From Dryas octopetala (taxonomy: Eukaryota; Streptophyta; Magnoliopsida; Rosales; Rosaceae), in the NCBI GenBank assembly GCA_963921425.1, contig OY992834.1, forward strand, positions 1,178,001 to 1,242,000: a stretch of DNA of 64,000 nucleotides, read 5' to 3'. Shown piece by piece: positions 1-12,100 of this stretch (position 1 is its first letter; each line of letters starts with the position of its first letter). Both the position numbers and the translations under genes were made by a program. The notes beneath the pieces are model-generated. The model ran no database searches and was not told the origin of the DNA. It saw only the letters and a program-made list of their open reading frames with translations.

Positions 1-2229
1 ATGCCCTAAAGAACGACTAGAGATGCCCTAATGAATGACTTGAGAAACTCTAAGGTATGACTTAGAAAGCGTCAAAACATGACTTGGAATGTCACTAGGT
101 ACAATTTAAAATGTACCAAGGGTATAAACATTTAAAATCCCTCGAGTTACGAAATAAAATTATCAAGGAACAACTTAGGATGTCCTAAGGAACGACTTGA
201 GAAACAATAGAGTATGACTTGGGAAGCGTCAAAACATGACTTGAGATGTCACTATCTACAATTTCAAATGCACCAAGGGTATAAATATTTAGAATACCTC
301 GAGGTACGAACTGAAATTCTCAAGAAACGACTTAGGATGCCCTAAGAAAAGACTTGAGATGCCCTAAGGAACGACTTGAGAAACTCTAGAGTATGATTTG
401 AGAAGTGTCAAAATATGACTTGGTATGTCAGTAGCTACAACTTGAAATGCATCAAGGGTATAAACATTTAAAATACCTCGAGGTATGAAATGAAATTCTC
501 AAGGAACGACTTGAGATGCCCTAAGAAACGACTTGAGAAACTCTAAGTTATGACTTGAGAAGCATTAAAACATGACTTAAAATATCAGTAGGTACAATTT
601 GAAATGCACCAAGGGTATAAACATTTAAAATCTGTAGAGTTACGAACTAAAATTTTCAACGAACGAATTGAGATGTCCTAAGAAACGACTAGAGATGCAC
701 TAAGGAACGACTAGAGATGCTCTAAGGAACGACTAAAGATGTACTAATGTATGACTTGGTAAGCGTCAAAACATGACTTCGAATGTTACTAGGTACAATT
801 TGAAATGCACCAAAGGTATAAACATTTAAAATCTCTCGAGTTACAAACTAAAATTTTCAACGAATAAATTGAGATGCCTTAAGGAACAACTGGAGATGCC
901 TTAAGGAACGACTTGAAAAACTCTAAAGTATGACTTGGGAAGCGTCAAAACATGACTTGAAATGTCACTAGGTACAATTTGAAATGCACCAAGAGTATAA
1001 ACATTTAAAATATTTCGAGGTACGAACTGAAATTCTCCAGTAACGACTTGGGATGTCCTAAGGAACGACTTAAGAAACTCTAGGGTATGACTTGAGAAGA
1101 GTTAAAACATGACTTAGAATGTTAGTAGGTAGAATTTGAAATGCACCAAATGTATAAATATTTAAAATATCTCGAGGTACGAACTAAAATTCTCAAAGAA
1201 CGACTTGAGATGCCTTAAGGAACGACTTGAGATGCCCTAAGGAACGACTTGAGAAACTCTAGAGCATAACTTAAGAAGCATCAAAACATGACTTGGAATG
1301 TCACTAGGTATAATTTGAAATGCACCAAGGGTATAAACATTTAAAATTTCTCGAGTTAGGAAATAAAATTTTCAACGAACAAATTAAGATGCCCTAAGAA
1401 ACGACTGAAGATGCACTAAGGAATGACTTTAGAAACTCTAAGGTTTGACTTGGGAATCGTCAAAATATGACTTAAAATGTCACTAAGTACAATTTGAAAT
1501 TACAAAAGGTATAAACATTTAAAATATCAAGAGGTATGAACTGAAATTTTCAAGGAACGACTTTAGTTCCGGACGTTTAAACGCATTGGCGATCAACTCA
1601 CAAAACCCCAGATTGCAGACAAGTCGACACTGATTGTTCTATAGCCGAAAAAGTTGTGAGAGCTACATGCTTGGGGTAGGCTTCAACGGACCTACCTGTT
1701 TCTTTTCGGTTCCCTGGAACGAACTCTAAGTTATAACTTGGGAAGCGTCAAAACATGACTTGGAATGTCAGTAGGTACAATTTGAAATGTACCAATGGTA
1801 TAAACATTTAAAATCCCTAGAGTTACGAACTAAAATTTTCAACAAACGAATTGAGATACCTTAAGGAACGACTGGAGATGTACTAAGGAACGACTTGAGA
1901 AACTCTAAGATATGACTTGGGAAGTGTCAAAACATGACTTGAAATGTCACCAGGTACGATTTGAAATTCACCAAGAGTATAAACATTTAAAATATCTTGA
2001 GGTACAAACTAAAATTCTCAAGGAAAGACTTGAGATGCCTTAAGGAACGACTTGAGATGTCCTAAGGAACAACTTGAGAAACTCTAGAGCATGACTTAAG
2101 AAGCGTCAAAACATAACTTGGAATGTCACTAGGTATAATTTGAAATGCACCAAGGGTATAAACATTTAAAATTCCTCGAGTTACGAAATAAAATTTTCAA
2201 CGAACGAATTAAGATACCCTAAGGAACGA
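1..2229. repeat. Tandem satellite array, monomer 157/179/201 bp
   Basis: A tandem array enters from the left edge. The landmark starting TATAAA (then C or T and ATTTAAAAT-like) recurs at about 123, 280, 459, 616, 817, 996, 1153, 1332, 1510, 1799, 1978 and 2157. The spacings are 157, 179, 157, 201, 179, 157, 179, 178, 289, 179 and 179. The three normal sizes equal 135 plus 22, 44 or 66, because each monomer carries one, two or three copies of a 22-bp sub-repeat of the type AAGGAACGACTTGAGATGCC. The 289 spacing holds an unrelated insert. No coding potential is seen. The array is AT-rich and ends where a B3-domain gene fragment begins. Whether it is a large pericentromeric or a local satellite cannot be told from this window. 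Confidence 0.93.
1566..1716. other. Unique ~150-bp insert inside the satellite
   Basis: This segment does not match the satellite and is clearly more GC-rich. It begins GTTCCGGACGTTTAAACG and ends near TTTCGGTTCCCTGGAACG. It replaces the 22-bp sub-repeat block of one monomer: the flanking landmark spacing is 289, and 289 minus the insert leaves about 138, close to the 135-bp constant part. No open frame or family is recognised, and I see no clear target duplication. Confidence 0.6.
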
Positions 2230-2574
2230 TTGGAAGATGATGAGATAGAGATGCTTGAGAGTGGAGCAACCTTGACTGTTCCATTGATAGAGCCAAGTCT
2301 TGAACAAGGACCAATATGCTGGAGGTAGTGGAACATGAACAAGGCTCAAGGCAAGAAGAGCAGTAAAATGTATGTGTTGAGAACTCAATGGGGTGAGGTT
2401 GCTCGGAGAAACGGTCTCGGAAATAGTGATGTAATCCAAGTTTGGTCATTCAGGGCTAATAAGGAAAAGCTTCACTTGGCTCTTGTTTTGGTTAAGAGGG
2501 GTGAAAATCAGAATAGTGATGGTAGTGGTGGTAGTGGGTGTAAGAGTAGTGTTCTTGATGGTGAAAAACTGTAA
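2230..2574 (+). pseudogene. C-terminal fragment of a B3-domain (DUF313-type) gene
   Basis: The frame starting at 2230 reads LEDDEIEMLESGATLTVPL, then EPSLEQGPICWR, an in-frame TAG at 2326-2328, then WNMNKAQGKKSSKMYVLRTQW, and later VIQVWSFRANKEKLHLALVLV. The order EPSL - W(N)M - YVL.T.W - N.L...D..Q.WSFR - L..ALV is what I know from the B3 domain-containing (DUF313-type) plant family. Only the second half of the domain is present, followed by a Gly/Ser-rich tail and a stop at 2572-2574. The upstream half is missing: satellite sequence runs straight into it. It could be a dead copy with one premature stop, or a short open frame from the Met at 2335. Expression is doubtful. Confidence 0.62.
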
Positions 2575-3471
2575 TGGTGTGGAAGAGAGGAGAGGTAACA
2601 ATGGCTTTGAGGACCATCCAAGTACAACAAGCCAGAGCAGCAGTTGGAGGTAAGAATTGAAGCTGTGGACATATAAACAACTCTTTAATTTGTCAGTGAG
2701 CACCAGGAAGAAAATTAAGCATTTTGAGGCTCTTAACTTACTTTTTTTGTTGTAGTTTTTGTTTCTAATTCAGTGTTATTAAGCGTTCATGAAGGTTTGA
2801 TCTTTAATCTAATTGATTAACTTTATGGAGATGGAGTAATTGCTTTATGATGATAAACTCTGCAACTGGTGCTTTTAATTTGGATTAATATACTTTTATG
2901 TATATTTCTTTGATCAATTTGGATCCACTCAGATATTAATTCCTTTCAGGAACATCTTGATTATCATGGATTAGTCTATTCTTATTTTCACATTGGATGA
3001 GTCTTATTTTATGTTTTCCCTTCTGGTATTCTTAACCTCAATAGTAGGAAATTATAATCTAAAGTTTTTACTTTCTGTTGGTGCAGCATTGAAATTTACT
3101 TTCTGTGAACGCAATAAAAGTAAACAAAACAAAAATTGCATATACACTTGTGTCCAACAAAACCTGTAAACTGTCCTTTTCACTCCTTATGTCACTGGCA
3201 GTGGAATGTGCTGTCATCAAAGTGGTAGAAGGTATTATTTTATACGTCTATGTGGTGGGCTGAGGTTTTGCCATGTAGCATCTTTATATCTGGCCCAAAC
3301 CAAACAAGTGGTTATGGCCACTCGTGCCCACATCTTTATCTTTCGCACTAACATTTTTTCATCATTTTTTCCATCTAAACAAACAACAGAAAATATGAAA
3401 TTGAATGGCATAGAAAACAGATTTCAAAATGTAAGAGTTATAAGGCAGTAATCCATAACAGAGCAATTAAT
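2575..3471. other. Intergenic, probably promoter and 5' leader of the GNAT gene
   Basis: AT-rich non-coding DNA. An 81-codon open frame at 3206-3451 has no recognisable protein character and most likely lies in the promoter or leader of the acetyltransferase gene that starts at 3472. The first ~80 bases may be the decayed tail of the B3 fragment. Confidence 0.4.
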
Positions 3472-4667
3472 ATGGCTCATTTGCTAGCAAGCTACCCCAA
3501 CATATCTGGAAAACACTGCACAGAAATTTCATATGGGTTTACTCTGTCTAGATCAGCTAGGAAGGCAAATTCCCAAGTGCATTGCTGCAGTAGTTCAACC
3601 TCATCAGCTGAGGAAGTGGGGTTTCTGGGGAGTGGAAAGTTTGCTATTGATAGTAAGGGAGAGTTCAAGTATTTGGTGAGTGAGTGTGGTTGGAAGGTCA
3701 GGACTTTGTTTAAGAATGGAGATGAGGTGAGAAAGGCAGCTCAAGTTCAAGCTGAAGCATTCCATGAACCTGTGCTTCTCTTCAATGATTTATTCTTCCA
3801 ATTCTTCCAGGTTTGGTATCCTCTTGCTTTTCTCTTCATTGTTGTTGTTGTTATTGTAATTTTCAGTTTAACTTCCTCTTCATCAAATTCCATCATCATT
3901 ATCATAATTCATTTTGGTTAATTTGATTGCTGCAACAACAGGCTGAAGTGCTTTCTGGGCTTGTATATAAACTTAGGAACTCACCTCCAGATAGGTAACC
4001 AATGTATTTGGAAATTGAAATATATACCACTATATTTTGAACATACATTTAGGATCTTGAGCTTATAGACATGAAAATTGGGCCTAATAATTATGTATTT
4101 ATGTGGTCCTTCATATAGTTCAGTATTTTGATATAGTATGATCAGACATAATGTACCAGGTATGCCTGTTTGGTTGCTGAGCCAACCACTGACACTTCCA
4201 AGTCTAAAGACCTTGTGGGTGTCGTGGATGTCACAGTGTCGAGGGACCATACTGTACTTCAGCACCTCCCACCTGATGCAGAGGAATATCTTTATGTGTC
4301 TGGCATAGCTGTTTTGAATAGTTTCAGGTTTATATATGGATACCCAAGTCAATTTCAATGTTTTTCTTTTTTGACTATGCGTTTCTGTTCTCAAATACCA
4401 ACTTCTTTTTTTTGACAAGAGATTAAATATTTCATGGATAGGAGGAAGAAAGTAGCGACTGTTCTGCTAAAAGCGTGTGACATGCTGTCAGGGGTATGGG
4501 GTTACAAGTATCTTGCCCTCCGGGCTTATGAAGATGATTTGGGTGCTCGTAAATTGTACGCGAATGCAGGCTACCAAGTTGTCTCAGGTGATCCCCTATG
4601 GATGACTACTTGGATTGGAAGAAAACGCCGCGTTCTCATGATCAAACAGCCTCTTCTAACAACTTAA
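3472..4667 (+). CDS. GNAT-family N-acetyltransferase, probably plastidial
   Basis: Four exons: 3472-3810, 3942-3994, 4160-4327 and 4442-4667, joined by GT-AG introns; 786 nt, 261 residues. The first ~60 residues are rich in Ser, Arg and Lys and short of acidic residues, as expected for a chloroplast transit peptide. The core then has the GNAT order: VRKAAQVQAEAFHEP, a central beta strand VGVVDVTVS, EEYLYVSGIAVLNSFRRKKV followed by ATVLLKACD (acetyl-CoA binding loop and helix), and LRAYEDDLGARKLYANAGY near the end. It resembles the Arabidopsis plastid GNAT proteins (GNAT6/7 group), which acetylate protein N-termini or lysines. I cannot say which member it matches. It converges with the ATX gene downstream. 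Confidence 0.87.
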
Positions 4668-6103
4668 TTACTTGGGGCTTCATATTGTGCATGCACTGAT
4701 GCACATAAAATAGGATGCATTCATCCTTATATTGTGAATTTGGATCTTTTTTTCATTTTATTTTGGAGGGGGGTGGGGGGGTGTCTGTCTGATTTTAAGG
4801 TTTACCCTACCCCATAATTAGACCAATTGCTTCTTTGATTGCTTGATGGGTAACTGTTAGTAAAAATGCTTAAACTAGCAAAACCAAAGATACTTGAAAC
4901 CAAAGACTAAGTATTTGGTTGCAGTAGCAACAACAAGAGTGAAGCTAAGTAATGGGAGTGCCAATTGAAGAGTTAACGTAGGATCAACTCCTCTGTCTCA
5001 CTTTCACTAGTCACAAACATAAAAATTAACAATTCTGTGGCCTAAAAGTAATCATCTTTCTTCGTTAAAAGGATCTTTTTGTGAATATGTTACCCTCTTT
5101 TTTTATGTTTTGGTAAGGGTTGCAGAACTTGGCACTTTGAGCTGGAAAATTGGTGAAGGAAATATAAGGTAGGAAAGGAATTATAGAGTTCTATACAAAG
5201 CTAAAATAAACCCAGTTGGTGATTGGTGTGGATTGTCTAAACAAGAAAGGTTGATAAGAGTTTTAAACACAGTTTGATGAACTCGGCAATACATATGGAA
5301 GCACAACACAAAGAAAAAGCAATTAAGGTTGGAGAGCAACGAAAACGCAGATGAAGAAACAACACTGGGGTAGTGGGGTTTGGAGTTGGAGAATCGAAAA
5401 GTTGAGGAGCAGTGAGCGAGAAAACCAAGGAGAAAAGGACAAAAAAGATGTTAAAAAAGAACATCAATCAAACAAGGACTCGGTCAACGCCAGCTCATGC
5501 TACGTGTCGGACCAGACAACTCTCCCAGAAGAATTACAATGATGATGCTGTTTTCCAAAAGTTTATATTCATCTTCATTTTTCTAGTTTAAATATTTTTT
5601 GAATGTTTTATTTGATTTTGCAGAGTGGTATTGCTTGAACTGAACACTGGCACACATAATTTATTATTCAATTTTTTTTTTCTTTTAGGAGGGCAGTTTG
5701 AATGGCAAGAACAACTTGCATTATGGGATAGAGGGTGCCCTCCACGACGTTACTAATGAATGAAGAAGATTTGGGGTGTGCAGATCAGACAAAATATACA
5801 GAAATGGCCAGCAACCAAAAAGCTTGCAAAAACTATAGCTTTTATTAAGCTTAGAACAAGTTTGTCCAACAAAAATTAAATACACTGATGGATTCCTTTT
5901 TCTTTTTTCTTTTTTCTTTTTTCTGTTTCTAGGAAAAATTACAAATTTGGTATTTTATATCAACTGTGAGATCATCCCACAGGTATATGGGGGGGAATGG
6001 GTTAGTGAGTTGTTCCTTGCGGAGAAACAATTAATGGCTGCCTGTGCAAACTGAGTGAGTGAGTGAGTGAGAGCGCGAGTATACATCAATGAATCAAATC
6101 CTA
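4668..6103. other. Convergent intergenic region (GNAT / ATX 3' ends)
   Basis: Non-coding stretch between two genes that point at each other. It holds a G-run near 4767-4780, a TTTTTC-type pyrimidine repeat at about 5899-5935, and two short opposing open frames around 5237-5540 that look fortuitous. Both 3' UTRs should lie here. No RNA gene is seen. Confidence 0.5.
5899..5935. repeat. TTTTTTC minisatellite-like tract
   Basis: Repeated CTTTTTT units in non-coding DNA near the 3' end of the ATX gene. Confidence 0.7.
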
Positions 6104-9100
6104 CTAATTCATGAATTTCCGACAGTTGGGAGCTTTACATAGACAAGGCACTTTGAATTCGTCTGGCTCGTTCGGATCAAATAGATAATCATACCTGCCA
6201 GAGGCAAACAACAAGAGAATATGCATTGAGACTAGAGTTTCATAAGGAACTGCGTGTGTGAGTGTGAGAGAGAGAGGGGCATACGTTAGCTCGTCCCCGG
6301 CAGATACAGTAGTCTTTGCAATAAGTACAATCCGGCTTTCCTCATCACCCACACTCATGATCCTCGCATAGCAATTGGGCATACACTACATCAAATATAC
6401 ACAACACCACAACAGTAAGGATGACCGACAGTATTGGTAGGCTAAGAGAAAAATTCACAACAAAATACTAAAATCCCTAACAAAACAACAATTTCCTGCT
6501 TTATATCTGAAACTGCAAATTGATCTATAATTCACAACACTACCAGACAACAGGCTAGAAATGAAGGCTGTCACTATTTCATGAGAAATTCGGGGTATAC
6601 TTGATTCTAGATTGTGAAGTGTCATGACATCAACGCATAGGCAACGGAATCTATTTGGAGAACAGTAGAGGAGCAAATCATGAAATGAAAGGGCAGCACG
6701 TGCCCTAACTAACATTCATCAGTTTGAATGACTTACCGAATGGTTGATCAGGCGTGCTATATTTCCTTTATCAGTGGCATCCACCACAACTTCTTCACTG
6801 ATCTTAAACAGCTGCAGAGTAAACATTAGCCTTGAGAAAGAATCGAAAAAGGAATGAAAATAGTATAAAAGCTGAAATTCTAGCTGGACAGCGGAGCATG
6901 GGAAATTATGTGGCGCACCAGACTTGTTAAAGAAATTCAACACTACAGGTTCCTTTTTTCCTTTATAATTATAAAGGTAATAATTGAAACCACTTGAAAA
7001 GTAACCGACTCACATAACAGTCTTTGCCTTCTGATCTATAGCGTGCCTCCCTCAGATCTGCAACACTGCCCCTCACCTGCTCACCACGATATTCAAGAAC
7101 CTGAAACAGACACATGCTTCTTAGTCCATTGTGTTTTCAAATGCCTTTGAAATAACTAATTTCATACTTTGAATTGAGTGATTTTCTTTCCAATGATTCA
7201 TTAGACCTAGTATCAGTGGCACAATGAAATAACTTCTCAACATACAAAAGCTGACACTTTACAATTACAGAAAATGATTACAATAGATTATATGTAGTTT
7301 AACATTCAGTTTCCGTACCATTTCTCCTTCTTGAATGTTTCTACGTGCAAAGAGACCCCATCCATGTATCCCGGATCTACCAAAGCAAACACGATCATTT
7401 TCGGTTCTCTGCAATCAAATACATACACCCAAAAATAATCAAAAATTGAACTAAACATCCAATATTAAATGGAAAATAAGGAAGATATTTGCCTGTAAAT
7501 GGTAAAGCCGTTCTCTAAAAGACGAAAAAGACTGCGGCTCCTCTACTACCTATTCAAGAAAAAAACAAGCATGTCATCCTGAGATTGATTTATTTGAAAT
7601 CCAGCATGAAAGGGGATGGAAACGACTATACTATCCCATCTAAGTCTGAATCTCTGATAAGGTAAAAAAATTACTCTGAATGTGTTCAAACTTCGAATTG
7701 CTCCCAAGGGATGATGGGAATGCCCCATCACTTGGTGGGAAACGGCTTCTTCTTCTGCTCTCTAGCCATCAGAAAAATAATAGTGGGGATAAGGCTAATT
7801 ACAAATCTAATGAATTTAACAAAAATATAATGATCTCCATACTGGTCCACCACTTTATGACGTATACATTTTTCTTCCATTTTAGTGGCAGCAGGCACAC
7901 ATAATAAAGAGGCATTTAACTGTCTATTGTCAAATAAAAGGAGAGGAAGAATTCCATTTATACATGAAAGTGCCTAGCTACAGAATTTTTCTAACAGTGA
8001 CATACTAGGGGAAAATAAACAGTGATACGGAAAAACAAAACATAAAAGTAGAATACCTTCTTGTTATTTTTCAATCTTTTGAATACCCGGCACCTTGCAG
8101 CAGAAAACGGTTCTGGCTCAGTAGTTTCAATGGTTGGAACCTCTTCAAGCTGCATTCTATTAGATGAAATTAACCTTGAACCAGGCCTCTTCTTATTTTG
8201 TAGATGGCTTTTGGCTGAAATCACACCTGAAGGAGTCTGTATAATTAGGATAGTGTCTGGATTTGGGGCCCTGCACCAAAAATGAAACTGTAGCTTGTGA
8301 AGGACAAAGCAGGAATAACTTGTACATGTCCAAGAATGCCATATTCAGAGGCACTAGGACATAGCCACTCTGAGAATGAAGAAGGGGAGGGGGGATGGGG
8401 GATTTTAATTGAAAAAATTGAGATTCCACACCTGTGATAAGCACAATAAGAAACCATTTTTGTGATCTGTTTTCCGTTTTTCTCCAAACAGTGCAACTGC
8501 ATATTAGGGATGCACAAATCAATGCAATCACATATCACTAAATACATAAGTAATCTAATTGACAAGGAGATACATGTAATGGATCCATCCACATAAACCT
8601 AAAGATGCAACAACTTTAAAAACCAGAGGCGGCACAAACGAATAAAATATGAACATAATCAAAGGATACACAGAAAATAGAAAGATATTATGGCCGAGGG
8701 AAGTCCCAAATCTTTACGGCAAATTCTCCCTCATATATAAATTTTTTTAGCATTAATGAGAACAAACAAAAAGCAAAAAGAACTCACCTCCATGCGATAC
8801 CCTGCCCTTGATGCACACATTGCATGGTAATAAGTGGAACACTTGCAACATTGTGTGCATGAACCATGAATTTGCTTACAAATAACACAAATCTGGAGGA
8901 CATGAGGAAAAAAAAAAGGCCTCAGATAGCACCAGCTAAACATGTCAGGAAACGTGCACTAAGATAAAAAAGAAAAGAATAAACCCAACTCAGAATAAAT
9001 GACAGTGTGTATTCTGGATCATTTCTAGATCCACCATGTAAACGAATTACCAAAAACACAAAGAAGTCCACTCTTTAGATTCAATCAAGATTGCATGTCA

Positions 9101-12100
9101 CTCTCCATATGTTATGGTGCAAAATATTATAAATTTTGTTATCTTTTATCGGTGAAATTAATTATGGATGTGAAGGATTAGGTGTCGATTATTTACAGTA
9201 TCAATTCACGAGGTTTGAGAATAGAAGTCTTCAATCTTATTTAAAAAAAAAAGCAGTGTTCAAGATTTTTCAAAGTAAATTTCAATGTATATGATGAGAT
9301 TTATCAAAGGGTTTCATGAATGAATTTGAATTGGAACAGCTAAAAAACAATATACAAGAACAAAAGAATCCACCTTCACAAAAGAATTTGATGGAATACT
9401 CAAGATCCCAAGAGCAGGCTCCATCTTTTCATCACTTGCAAAAGAGACTTCAGGTCTGAACCAAGCACATGTAACATGAACCCACAATGTCTCAATATCA
9501 GTTGGCTTTAAAGCACCTCCTGTGGGGCAAAAACATAAACAAAATCAGATCAAAGATAAGATCATGTTACCAAAATGAAACTTCATGACATGACTAGTGC
9601 ATAGCTCAAAAAATCCACTCTAGCCAGAGACTTGCCTTTCACAGGACAGAGGCAACATTCTCGCTTGACTTCAGGTGTTTCACATGCTTTGCAAACCCAT
9701 GAAGTGAAATCCTGAACATTTCTTGCTCCATAGCATTCTTGATGAACAGCTATTTGACATCTGATTGAAATAAAAACATTAAACATTCAACTGATTTTCA
9801 TGCCTTTATAACCTATGCAGTCAATAACAGGCATCCAATAGTTGGTCTGGAGTTGTCATGATTTGACAATGAATACTCAGAAAATGAACCCTATTGATAC
9901 CTGTTGCAGATGATGATCTTGTTGTAGTCATAATCTTCAACCCATCTACATACAGCACATCGTTCTGTAGTCCACTTGGCATGAACAGGTTCATACTTTT
10001 CTGTCATAGCAACCAGTGGAATGCAGTTAGTTTACACCAGCTCATCTGGCCACTGAAACGTAAAATTATATGCCCAAAAATAGAAAACAAATGTACCTTG
10101 CAAAAAGGTAAGCAACTTCTGCTTTCGTTCTTTAAGAGAAGGTCGCTTGGGAGGTTTGACAGACACGAGAGCATTTGCATGATACTCTGCTAGCTGCAGC
10201 ATCTGCAAAGTCAAATGAGATTGATTAAGAATATGTGTCTGCATACCATTAAATGGGAAAAAAACCAAGAATCTGAAAGTATAGTACAAACCCATTGTTC
10301 CAGTGGCAGTAGAGTATCTTTCACTCTAACACTAGTCCTCCAATTTCTTGATTTGGAACCTGTGTGTCGCTCCCATTCACTAAGTGCTTGCTTTTCTGAC
10401 CCACAAAACACACACTGACACACAACCCTGAAATGTAAGGAAAAACATGTATATGTATTAGATATTTTCAGATTTCAGATCACAAGAATCATCAAGTTGA
10501 CTCCCTCCATTAAGGTGAAAAAAGAAAAGAATAAATAATATGAATTCAACCACCAATGCTACTAACAATGTAATTTTTCCAACCAAAAAGGGGGGAAAAA
10601 AAAAAAAAGTTGATCTTATGCTTACGAGTGAAGACTTGGAAAATATATGCCTTCCACACCATTGCAGAGAACAGTAACCTTGTTAGGCAGCACCAGTTGA
10701 CCATCATTTTTATTCCATCTGTGCATCAAAACTCTATGATTATTACGGACAAGGGGGTCAAAAAAATATACCCAATTCATTCATAAAGTGAAAAAGGAGA
10801 TAATAAACTAATTACTCCAGTCCAAATAAAGAAAGAAAAAACTACTGCTCCTATACGCAATTGGATTAGTTGTGATTGATGATGACAATCACAACACTGA
10901 AACATTTGTGTAAATGAAACATAAAAAGGCAGTTTGTAGACTTACTTGACTTTTGGTTGCCCCCTTTCAGAATCTGATAATTCAAAATTAAACTTTGCTT
11001 TGCAAGCAGGGCAGTAGTACTCGGTGCCCCCCAAATTCTTCAAAAACGAAATAACATAGTCAGCAAAGAATAGAATATCTTCAAACTCATTATGTAGAAT
11101 GATGAAAACAACAGTGTCACAAATTCAGTATGATGTATGGACCTTAAAAAGATTGCTTGAAATTTTGTCACATTCTGCATGTACCCACACTTTGCAACCA
11201 TCACAGCGAACCTGCTCACAAAGAAAAGTTAAAACATTAAATTGCTAAGGAATAGTAGTTCTCTACAAATAGGAATTATTATCACAACCCTAGCATTGTT
11301 GGTTTCCTTACCCAACTTCCACTGTCCGAATGATTCCAAATCTTCTTGCATATGCCACAAAAATGTTTTGATTTTGTTAACTGCAATAAGAATGCATGTA
11401 ATGTGAACAATGCACAATACCCAGAGGATGCCTTAAAACTTTTTTTTTTTTTTTTTACAAGAACAGAAAACTTAAAACTAATATAAGAACACTCAAAACA
11501 AGGTAGGTCATACAAACCCTAGCACATGTTTTACAAAGAAATTGGCCTCCAGGAGTTGTAACGTTTATTTTCTTTGTCGTTTTAAAAGGAAGGTTCAAGC
11601 CACAGCCTTTGCAGGATCGTGTGTCTTTCTTCTTCCCATATGCATCCTACTCAGAGAAACCATACAGTCAATATTACGTCCTAGCAATTACACAATATAA
11701 CTGAAAAAAAAGTTCTCTAAGAGAACTTGCCTGGTTCAGAAACTGACAGTCCAGATCATGATTTGAACCAGTAGCCTCTTGAACCCCTCTAAGTAGAGAT
11801 TCATCATACATTGGGTTCCCAGCTGCCATGTTTATATCTGCTATCAACTTCTCTGTAAACCCTTGTTCCACCAAAAATGCCTCCTCAATTGCCATCTGGA
11901 AATCACAAGGCTCGCAGCTGTTCACTTCGGGCTGTGCCTGGAACCTATATCACGCGAAATATTACCTAACCACAAAGGGATTACTAAATTTGTATTTAAA
12001 CACTATAAAACGACAAGAACCGTTACAAACCTGTCCACATAATCCATAAAGGGAAAAATCATCCCCCGTTTAACCCAAGCATAATCCTGCTCACGATCAC

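Noticed and set aside
3206-3451. 81-codon open frame upstream of the GNAT gene
   Set aside because: No motif, unusual composition and position just before a gene start; most likely leader/promoter.
7445-7492. Use of a GT donor 36 nt beyond the GC site after ATX exon 17
   Set aside because: It stays in frame but would insert 12 residues between HLQ and RTEN, a junction I know to be continuous in ATX relatives; the GC donor is preferred, though junction reads would decide.
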